Shown piece by piece: positions 1 to 8,883 of a DNA stretch of 13,017 nt. Each line of letters opens with the position of its first letter. Within the stretch, counting starts at the first letter, position 1. This DNA is from an uncultured Prevotella sp. (lineage in GTDB: Bacteria; Bacteroidota; Bacteroidia; Bacteroidales; Bacteroidaceae). Under the pieces are notes generated by a model, which saw nothing but the letters and a program-made list of their open reading frames with translations, did not search any database and was not told the DNA's origin. The stretch is taken from contig CAAHDP010000117.1 in assembly GCA_900770515.1 (NCBI GenBank), positions 1-13,017 of the forward strand. The letters run 5' to 3'. A program made the translations under genes and the position numbers.

Positions 1-491
1 GTAGAAATATCGAGGAAGCTTACGCCGCAGGAAGTCTTACCGAAGTGGATGGCAGCCAGGAAATTGTTTTCCTTGTAGTTGAGCACGTTGTCGCCCATCG
101 CCACACCCGGGGTAACGAGTTCGGTAATGCCGCGCTTCACCATCTTGTCCATCTGGCTCAATCCCTTCTTGCCCTTTATTTCCTGGCGTTTCTTCTTCGG
201 GTCTTCCAGCTGGTCGCATACGGCAACTCGCTTGCCTGCCCTGATGAGTTTAGGCAGGTAAGTATCGAGTGCATGATGGGGGAAGCCCGCCATCTCGATG
301 CTGCCCGTAGCTCCGCCGTTGTTTCGGCGGGTAAGGGTAATGCCCAGGATGCGTGAAGCCTCGATAGCATCTTCGCAGTAAGTTTCGTAGAAGTCGCCAC
401 AGCGGAAAAGCAGCAATGCCTCGGGATGCTTGGATTTCATCTCGAAGAATTGCCGCATCATCGGCGTAAGACCTTTATTATCGTTTGCCAT
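1..491 (-). CDS. mutS: DNA mismatch repair protein MutS, N-terminal part (cut by window edge)
   Basis: MutS binds mismatched or looped DNA and starts methyl-independent or methyl-directed repair with MutL. Only the first 163 codons are inside the window; the gene runs off the left edge. The protein begins [20 protein letters not shown]. Residues about 8-120 form mismatch-recognition domain I. The diagnostic mismatch-contact Phe-X-Glu motif is visible as F34-Y35-E36 inside GDFYETY, matching F36/E38 of the E. coli protein. Further family landmarks follow: the ILGITLTRR strand, the [17 protein letters not shown] block, the [10 protein letters not shown] block, and [13 protein letters not shown] leading into the connector domain. 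The start is the ATG at 491, which lies just downstream of a good promoter and gives the family-typical N-terminus. It is convergent with nothing and simply lies downstream of the glycan operon, separated by a terminator; no functional link is implied. Confidence 0.96.
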   Translation of the reverse strand, partial: MANDNKGLTPMMRQFFEMKSKHPEALLLFRCGDFYETYCEDAIEASRILGITLTRRNNGGATGSIEMAGFPHHALDTYLPKLIRAGKRVAVCDQLEDPKKKRQEIKGKKGLSQMDKMVKRGITELVTPGVAMGDNVLNYKENNFLAAIHFGKTSCGVSFLDIS

Positions 492-527
492 TATCTTTGT
501 CTATCTTTTAATTTCTTGTTAGAAATG

Positions 528-559
528 CAAAAATAAGAAAAAAAGGGGGAACCGACAAA
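528..559 (-). promoter_or_regulatory. Bacteroidota-type housekeeping promoter of mutS
   Basis: Read on the minus strand there is a perfect -33 TTTG (556-559), a 20-bp spacer, and a perfect -7 TATTTTTG (528-535, consensus TAnnTTTG) followed by CA. The mutS ATG lies about 37 bp further on, which gives a short leader. Seen directly; the assignment rests on the known Bacteroidetes sigma-ABfr consensus. Confidence 0.8.
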
Positions 560-598
560 GGATTTAATCTATTTTTAAACTTTTCCCCCATAAAATGC

Positions 599-637
599 AA
601 AAAAGTGCTCCCCTGCATTGCTGCAGGCGGAGCACTT
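599..637 (-). terminator. Intrinsic terminator downstream of the beta-galactosidase gene
   Basis: A near-perfect hairpin reads on the minus strand. The outer 9-bp arm AAGTGCTCC (minus-strand 5' side, 629-637) pairs with GGAGCACTT (603-611). One base (628) bulges, then a 6-bp inner stem CCTGCA/TGCAGG (622-627 with 612-617) closes a 4-nt loop. The 3' arm runs directly into a T-tract (599-604). There is no T-run on the plus-strand side, so it acts on leftward transcripts only. It lies about 60 bp past the beta-galactosidase stop codon and upstream of the mutS promoter, marking the end of the glycan operon. Confidence 0.93.
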
Positions 638-680
638 AGCTGATGAATTACATGATTACACACAAGTGTATAAATCCTAT

Positions 681-3861
<3,181 letters not shown>

Positions 3862-3889
3862 TTATTGATATTACTTATTCAGGTTCTGG

Positions 3890-4012
3890 AGTTAAGGAGT
3901 TAAGAAGTTAAAGGAGTTAAGACGAATGTCTTGAAGTTAAAAACTACGCCAAAAGACTGTTGTCTTAACTCCTTTAACTCCTTTAACTTCTTAACTCCTT
4001 TAACTTCTTAAT
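3890..4012. repeat. Inverted array of AAGGAGTTA-like units between hexosaminidase and beta-galactosidase genes
   Basis: Most of this 167-bp gap (3850-4016) consists of 8-9-bp units of the type GTTAAAGGA/GTTAAGAA. They are in one orientation on the left (about 3890-3923) and inverted on the right (about 3962-4012). The inner arms are an exact 18-bp inverted repeat: 3906-3923 against 3962-3979, with 38 bp between. The right arm holds one extra 9-bp unit, after which the pairing can resume. Two short hairpins compete with the long stem: AAGAC-GAAT-GTCTT (3919-3932) and AAGAC-TGTT-GTCTT (3953-3966). On the minus strand the second is followed by a short T-run. It could act as an attenuator, an RNA-processing or stability element, or a dispersed intergenic repeat. 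No coding sequence and no clear promoter were seen here. Confidence 0.8.
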
Positions 4013-4016
4013 TCAA

Positions 4017-6362
4017 TTATTTGTGGAAATACTGAGACTCGCCCACTGCGGTGAACTTCTTCTGATTATCCTTGCGCATTTCGAGGTTGAGGTTGCTCCA
4101 CCAAGATGGCCAGCCGCCTACGATGTTGCACAAGTAAACGAACTTCACTGGGTGCAAGCCCTTGGCAAGAGCCACAGCATTATCGCTGTTGGTACCAGCC
4201 TTCACAGCACCCTCGTTGTTGATAACGAGCTTATTGTCAATCCAAACCTGCTCCATGCGGGAAGAGAGATAGTAAACGCCATCCTCAGGAACATTGATGA
4301 AACCCTCGGCCACGGCACCATAGTTGTTGGCACCACGCAGAGTAGCAGCATCGTCTGGCTGACTCACCTTCATCTTGTTCAAATTGGTGATGGTTCCATT
4401 GTCTGTCCACTCAGCATCAGCCCAATTCAGCTGATCCACCTTCAGATAATTGCCCTTTACGCGGCGCAACTGCAAGCCAGCCTTTGCATCATTTACCTTC
4501 ACGGCTGGAGCATAGTTCTGCTTCTCCACGTCGATGGTTCTTATCTTGCTCATCTTGCCAGAAGGCAATACGGTAGCAATCCTGATGATGGTGTTGCCAC
4601 TCACCTTGATAGGCTCTGTATAAACGGCAGAAGCTGGAGTTGGAAGGGTTCCATCCAGGGTGTAAACCATCTTCATAGGACGGGAAGTCTGGAAGGTAAC
4701 CACTGTATCCTTGGTAATCACCACCTTATCGCAGGAACCGTATGGCTGCTCTGGCAATGGGATGTGATAGCGCACGTGGTGCTCGTCGAGGCGCACGCTG
4801 TTAGCATCTACACGACGGCTGAAGTCGGTGAAGTTCTTCTTCTTGGCTGGTGACCATGCAATCTCGGCGAGAGCCAGAGAGCGAGGATACATCTGATACT
4901 CCATCTTGGCGTTGGTGTACATGTATTCAGACCAGTTGTTGCACTGAACACCCAGAATATGCTTCTCCAAGCCCAATGACTTGATGGTATCTGGCACAGG
5001 CTCGTAATTATAGGTTCTTGAAAGATAAGCAGGAGCACTAGGAATAGTAACCGGCTCAATCTTGTAATCGCCCTGATAGTGGTCGAGATACAAGCCGCCG
5101 CTACCTGGAGTCATGATGACATCGTGCTTCTGCAAAGCTGCAGAAATACCGCCCGAAGTTCCACGCCAAGACATCACGGTAGCCTCAGGGCTCAAACCAC
5201 CTTCGAGGATTTCATCCCAACCGATAATCTTTCTGTCGTACTTAGCCAGCATCTTCTCCATGCGCTTGATTACGTAACTCTGCAGTCTTTCCTCGGCAGA
5301 GTGCTTGCCGTCGGCCTGCAAGCCTTCGTTCTGGATGCGCTTCTGGCAGGTAGGACAATGCTTCCAGCTGGTCTTAGGACACTCGTCGCCACCGATGTGG
5401 AAATACTTGCCTGGGAAGAGAGGCACTACCTCGCGGATGATATCCTCCAGGAAGTTGAACATGTCTTCCTTACCTGGACACATCACAATATCCTCAACAC
5501 CCCAAACCATACGTGGAGTCCACTGCTCGCCCTTGCATGAAAGGTAAGGATAAGCAGAGATGGCTGCCATCATGTGACCAGGAAGATCGATTTCAGGAAT
5601 CACGGTGATGTAGCGCTTGGCTGCATAATCCACGATGTCCTTGATTTCTTCCTGAGTGTAGAAACCGCCATAGGTAGAACCGTCGCCCTGGGTGCGGTAG
5701 CCGCCGATGGAAGTAAGCTTAGGATACTTCTTGATTTCGATGCGCCAGCCCTGGTCCTCGGTGAGGTGGAAGTGCATGGTGTTCACCTTGAACATTGACA
5801 TGATGTCCAACTGCTTCTTCACGTTCTCCACGGTGATGAAGTGGCGGCATGGATCGAGGTGGAAACCACGGTAGCCGAAGCGTGGAGCATCCTGGATGTC
5901 GCAGCACTGTGCCACCCACTTCACGCCGCTTACCTTGGTAGCGCTCTCAATCTGAGCTGGCAACAGCTGCATGAAGCTCTGCATTCCATAGAAAGCACCC
6001 TTGCCGGTCTTTGCCTTGATGACTACACCCTTGTTGGTAACGGTGAGGCGGTAGCCTTCCTCAGCCATCTTCATAGAAGGAGATATCTGGATAGAGATGT
6101 TTCCCTTCTTTCCGCCTACGGTTACATCATAACCGGTAGCTGTCTTCAACTTATCAGCCATGTATTCGGCAATGTTCTTGCCGTCGGCAGTCTGGTAAGA
6201 GATGGTCACCTTCTGAGGCAACACGAACTCGCCCTTCTGAACCTGAGTCTTTACTGGCACAGGAATAATATTGATGTCAGCAGCCACAGCCGATGTTGAG
6301 ATTCCTCCCAACATCGCTGTGCATGCTGCCAACGAAGCAAATAGATGATTGAATTTCTTCAT
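4017..6362 (-). CDS. Secreted GH20 beta-N-acetylhexosaminidase with C-terminal PA14-like domain
   Basis: Exo-hydrolase that removes terminal beta-linked GlcNAc/GalNAc by substrate-assisted catalysis, probably periplasmic. 781 aa. A signal peptide spans residues 1-28 (KK, hydrophobic run, likely cut after AVAA), with no lipobox Cys. The GH20b N-terminal domain is about 30-155. The catalytic TIM barrel is about 160-510, with GFHLDPCRHF (166-175), HFHLTEDQGWR (197-207), the catalytic pair D326-E327 in HIGGDECPKT, GWDEILEGG (381-389) and W477. An Fn3-associated/CHB_HEX_C-like segment follows (about 550-610, TLDGTLPT). A PA14-like carbohydrate-binding beta-sandwich is about 627-765 (INVPEDGVYYLSSR, WIDNKLVINNEG, KGLHPVKFVY). 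All catalytic residues are intact. The start is the ATG at 6362, the one giving a clean signal peptide. It follows the NagB-like gene by 115 bp with no canonical promoter between, so co-transcription is likely. Which HexNAc linkage it prefers is not decidable here. Confidence 0.95.
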   Translation of the reverse strand: MKKFNHLFASLAACTAMLGGISTSAVAADINIIPVPVKTQVQKGEFVLPQKVTISYQTADGKNIAEYMADKLKTATGYDVTVGGKKGNISIQISPSMKMAEEGYRLTVTNKGVVIKAKTGKGAFYGMQSFMQLLPAQIESATKVSGVKWVAQCCDIQDAPRFGYRGFHLDPCRHFITVENVKKQLDIMSMFKVNTMHFHLTEDQGWRIEIKKYPKLTSIGGYRTQGDGSTYGGFYTQEEIKDIVDYAAKRYITVIPEIDLPGHMMAAISAYPYLSCKGEQWTPRMVWGVEDIVMCPGKEDMFNFLEDIIREVVPLFPGKYFHIGGDECPKTSWKHCPTCQKRIQNEGLQADGKHSAEERLQSYVIKRMEKMLAKYDRKIIGWDEILEGGLSPEATVMSWRGTSGGISAALQKHDVIMTPGSGGLYLDHYQGDYKIEPVTIPSAPAYLSRTYNYEPVPDTIKSLGLEKHILGVQCNNWSEYMYTNAKMEYQMYPRSLALAEIAWSPAKKKNFTDFSRRVDANSVRLDEHHVRYHIPLPEQPYGSCDKVVITKDTVVTFQTSRPMKMVYTLDGTLPTPASAVYTEPIKVSGNTIIRIATVLPSGKMSKIRTIDVEKQNYAPAVKVNDAKAGLQLRRVKGNYLKVDQLNWADAEWTDNGTITNLNKMKVSQPDDAATLRGANNYGAVAEGFINVPEDGVYYLSSRMEQVWIDNKLVINNEGAVKAGTNSDNAVALAKGLHPVKFVYLCNIVGGWPSWWSNLNLEMRKDNQKKFTAVGESQYFHK

Positions 6363-6388
6363 AAATTTTATATAGAGAATAATATAAG

Positions 6389-6400
6389 TTAGTTAACTAA
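6389..6400. promoter_or_regulatory. Perfect 12-bp palindrome upstream of the hexosaminidase gene
   Basis: TTAGTTAACTAA is an exact dyad 26 bp upstream of the hexosaminidase start. Its half-site TAACTAA recurs in the direct repeats upstream of the SusC gene (10101-10107 and 10140-10146). It is a candidate protein-binding site; function is inferred only, and AT-rich dyads can occur by chance. Confidence 0.35.
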
Positions 6401-6442
6401 TTGATTTGATGGATGAAAAGCCTGGTTTATATTTCACCTTAT

Positions 6443-6477
6443 TATATATAAGAGTGATTGATTCCTCCTTATATATA
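6443..6477. repeat. AT-rich hairpin in the NagB-like/hexosaminidase gap
   Basis: TATATATAAG (6443-6452) and CTTATATATA (6468-6477) are exact 10-bp inverted repeats around a 15-nt loop, abutting the stop codon of the upstream gene (6478-6480). On the transcribed minus strand the 5' arm ends inside an AAGGAGG motif (6464-6470). No T-run follows, so it is not a classical terminator; it may be an RNA stability or processing element. Confidence 0.45.
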
Positions 6478-8469
6478 TTAGAGTGGCTTATATTCCACGA
6501 AAGCCTCCATAGCCTCGTAGCAGGCCAATCCCAGCTGGTCGTAGAGCGAAGCAGTGGCGCGGTTGCGGTCTTCCGCACGCTGCCAGAACAGGCGTTCGTC
6601 GTTGCCCAGGAATGGGGCACTCTCCATCTGCGACTGATGCTTGAGGATAGAGTTACGCTTGGCTCTCAACTCTTCCGGACTCAATGGAACGCACATCTCG
6701 ATGTTCTCAATCTCCCACTCTGCCCAAGCACCACGATACATCCAGATGCGGCAGTCCTTCAGCCACTCTGCACCTGCCTTCTTCTCCTCGTCGATGGCAG
6801 CCAGAACAGCATCGGTACATTTCTTGTGGGTTCCGTGTGGGTCGGCGAGGTCGCCAGCCACATAAATCTGATGAGGCTTTACCTTCTGCAACAAGGCTCT
6901 TACCACCTCTACGTCCTTCTCGGTCATCGGCAACTTCTCAATCTTTCCACTCTCATAGAATGGCAAATCAAGGAAGTGTACATGGTCGAGCGGAATCTCA
7001 TTATAGGTGCAGGCTGTACGAGCCTCACCACGGCGAATCAATCCCTTGATGGTCAGGATGTCGCGAGTATCGAAATCGCTCTCCTTCTTATTGGCAAAGA
7101 AGCTCTTGATTTCCTTATATTTATCAGAAATCACACTATCCTTTGAATCGGCGAAAATCTGGTTGAATCCGTTGATGAAGTGCATGAATCTTGTTACTTC
7201 CTCATCGCCCACAGCAATATTACCCGATGTTTCGTAAGCCACATGCACATCGTGGTTCTGCTGAACCAGTCGGCGGATGGTTCCACCCATGGAAATCACA
7301 TCATCATCAGGGTGAGGAGAGAATACGATTACTCGCTTAGGGAATGGGTTGGCACGCTCAGGACGATAGGTATCGTCGGCATTTGGCTTTCCGCCTGGCC
7401 ATCCGGTGATGGTGTGCTGCAAATCGTTGAATATCTTGATGTTTGCATTGTAGGCAGAACCATAGAGAGCCAGGAGTTCGCTCAATCCGTTCTCGTTGTA
7501 ATCCTTGTTGGTAAGCTTCAGGATAGGCTTACCTATCTTCTGGCAGAGCCAAACCAAAGCCGAGCGCACCAGCTTGTCAGTCCACTGGCAAGAAGTTACG
7601 AGCCAAGGATGTTCGATGCGGGTAAGATGAGAAGCAGCACTCAGGTCGAGCACTACGTTGGCATTTGGATGAGTCTGGAGGAAAGATGCTGGCAGTGAAT
7701 CTGTGATAGAGTTCTCTACCACTTTCTGCATGATTTCAGCCTTTTCCTCGCCCCAGGCAGTAAGGTAGATTGCTTTGGCAGAAAGCAAGGTGGCAATACC
7801 CATGGTGAGTGAGCATGGAGGCAGGGTCTCCTTGGTCTGCTCGCTGTTTTCCATCTCTTCGCGAGAAGTATTGCCAATGAGGATAAGACGGGTTATCGAC
7901 TGAATGCCCGAACCCGGCTCGTTGGCAGCGATATTACCCGAACGGCCGATACCGATGAGAGCAATGTCCAATCCGCCAAAGGTCTTGATGCGCTGCTCGT
8001 AAAGGCGGCAACAATCCTGCACTGCCTCCTGAGCCACAAAGCCATCGAGGGTGAAGATGTTCTGCTCGGCAATATCCACATGGTTGAGGAAACGCTCCTT
8101 CAACTGGTTGATGGTGCGAACGGAACTTTCTTTCTGAAGAGGATAGTATTCGTAGGCATTGAATACCACCACGTTGCGGAAACTTAATGTCTTGTTCTCA
8201 TAACGGCGGATGAGTTCATCATACACGGCATTGAGCGAAGAGCCTGTGCCCAGCGCCATCACATAGAACTTACCGTCATGCTGAGCAGCCTTGATTCCGG
8301 TTTCAATACCATCGGCTACATGACTGGCACCTTCTGCCATAGAGGCAAAGATGTCTGTATGAATCTTCTCCATTCTGGAGATTTCTGAGTATTCTACCGT
8401 CGTCTTAGGCTTGTAGAACTCAACAGGTACTTTATTCAGTACGATTTGTGAACTAAGATTGAGTCTCAT
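6478..8469 (-). CDS. NagB-like (degenerate) / PIG-L (LmbE) deacetylase fusion protein
   Basis: 663 aa, no signal peptide, so cytoplasmic. The N-terminal half (about 40-290) aligns by eye with GlcN-6-P deaminase NagB: ALGTGSSLN at the sugar-phosphate loop, VVVFNAYEYYPL, HVDIAEQNIFTLDG, then GIGRSGNIAANEPGSG. Against E. coli NagB, catalytic D72 is Y106, D141 is S177 and H143 is N179; only E148 (E184) remains. A linker of about 80 residues leads to a PIG-L/LmbE domain (about 378-600). This has the metal/catalytic motif SPHPDDD (384-390: H386, D388, D389) and a likely second metal ligand H548 in DPHGTHKK. Members of PIG-L are mostly de-N-acetylases of GlcNAc-type sugars. I recall Bacteroides homologues labelled glucosamine-6-phosphate deaminase-like; the sequence argues against real deaminase activity. 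A plausible role (inference) is de-N-acetylation of GlcNAc or its phosphate, with the NagB fold used for binding or sensing. It is the first gene of the leftward operon, divergent from the ROK regulator. Confidence 0.88.
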   Translation of the reverse strand: MRLNLSSQIVLNKVPVEFYKPKTTVEYSEISRMEKIHTDIFASMAEGASHVADGIETGIKAAQHDGKFYVMALGTGSSLNAVYDELIRRYENKTLSFRNVVVFNAYEYYPLQKESSVRTINQLKERFLNHVDIAEQNIFTLDGFVAQEAVQDCCRLYEQRIKTFGGLDIALIGIGRSGNIAANEPGSGIQSITRLILIGNTSREEMENSEQTKETLPPCSLTMGIATLLSAKAIYLTAWGEEKAEIMQKVVENSITDSLPASFLQTHPNANVVLDLSAASHLTRIEHPWLVTSCQWTDKLVRSALVWLCQKIGKPILKLTNKDYNENGLSELLALYGSAYNANIKIFNDLQHTITGWPGGKPNADDTYRPERANPFPKRVIVFSPHPDDDVISMGGTIRRLVQQNHDVHVAYETSGNIAVGDEEVTRFMHFINGFNQIFADSKDSVISDKYKEIKSFFANKKESDFDTRDILTIKGLIRRGEARTACTYNEIPLDHVHFLDLPFYESGKIEKLPMTEKDVEVVRALLQKVKPHQIYVAGDLADPHGTHKKCTDAVLAAIDEEKKAGAEWLKDCRIWMYRGAWAEWEIENIEMCVPLSPEELRAKRNSILKHQSQMESAPFLGNDERLFWQRAEDRNRATASLYDQLGLACYEAMEAFVEYKPL

Positions 8470-8539
8470 TGTCTATATCTATTAATAGGTTTATATATTT
8501 CTATTTTTAACCGTCTATTGTTGATTCAAAAGTTATTTA

Positions 8540-8561
8540 TTAACAACCGCTAGGTTACTAA
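8540..8561. promoter_or_regulatory. Candidate 22-bp dyad operator in the NagB-like leader
   Basis: The site has the symmetric form TTA-N2-AACC-N4-GGTT-N2-TAA, with 7 matching positions in each 11-bp half. It lies immediately downstream of the leftward -7 box, so bound protein would cover roughly the first 30 transcribed bases. ROK repressors such as NagC and Mlc are known to use dyads of about 22-23 bp; assigning it to the neighbouring ROK protein is inference. Confidence 0.45.
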
Positions 8562-8575
8562 AATTTTTTATTTTG

Positions 8576-8583
8576 CAAAGATA
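8576..8583 (-). promoter_or_regulatory. -7 element of the NagB-like operon promoter
   Basis: On the minus strand TATCTTTG matches TAnnTTTG exactly and continues GCAAA, identical over 12 bases to the ROK gene promoter. The expected -33 TTTG about 20 bp upstream is not clear; a TTTG exists only 10 bp away (8594-8597). Such a weak -33 fits a regulated promoter. It predicts a 5' leader of about 100 nt. Confidence 0.6.
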
Positions 8584-8810
8584 CGAGATTTATCAAATAC
8601 CGCCATGTTTTTATAGTTAATATTTCTAAAACGAAAGCATTTTTAATTATTCTCTCTTTCTTTCCTGTTAATAAGTGTAGTTTTACACACTATATCAGAT
8701 ACTTACATGTACTTGAAGAGAATTGATGCTTCCGGTTATAATATATAATAAGGTGTAGGTATGTGAAAGGAATAGAAAAGTTCTTCAAAACAAACTATTT
8801 TTAGGCATTT

Positions 8811-8835
8811 AAGTTTTATTAACTACGAAAAACTT
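8811..8835. promoter_or_regulatory. Inverted repeat overlapping the ROK gene -33 box
   Basis: AAGTTTT (8811-8817) and AAAACTT (8829-8835) are exact 7-bp inverted repeats spaced by 11 bp. The right arm overlaps the -33 element (8833-8836). The position suits a repressor site for autoregulation; this is inference, as A/T-rich arms can arise by chance. Confidence 0.4.
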
Positions 8836-8864
8836 GCACCCAATGGGGAAAAAGTATATCTTTG
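8833..8864 (+). promoter_or_regulatory. Promoter of the ROK regulator gene
   Basis: A -33-like CTTG (8833-8836, consensus TTTG), a 20-bp spacer and a perfect -7 TATCTTTG (8857-8864) followed by CA. The ATG lies 19 bp past the box, so the leader is only about a dozen bases. Confidence 0.75.
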
Positions 8865-8883
8865 CAAATAAAAAATATTAGTT

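Larger units (their letters stand above)
8470..8883. other. 414-bp divergent control region, no gene seen
   Basis: AT-rich non-coding region between the divergent NagB-like and ROK genes. It holds a leftward promoter near 8576, a rightward promoter at 8833-8864, and the dyads at 8540-8561 and 8811-8835 listed separately. In its middle lie two smaller inverted repeats: GTGTA-GTTT-TACAC (8675-8688) and the palindrome TACATGTA (8704-8711). No credible ORF or structured RNA family was recognised. The length leaves room for several regulator sites. Confidence 0.7.

Noticed and set aside
3890..4012. Repeats considered as a CRISPR array
   Set aside because: The units are 8-9 bp, contiguous, without unique spacers, and arranged as an inverted pair; no cas genes are nearby.
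4023..4853. 276-codon open frame on the plus strand opposite the hexosaminidase gene
   Set aside because: It lies wholly antisense to a well-supported GH20 gene, has no promoter and its translation resembles no family; it is a by-product of codon bias. The same holds for the long antisense frames at 2257-2916, 6406-7146 and 7180-7698.
6464..6470. AAGGAGG on the minus strand considered as the ribosome site of a small gene
   Set aside because: No ATG, GTG or TTG opens a sensible frame within the usual distance, and the hexosaminidase start is about 100 bp further on.
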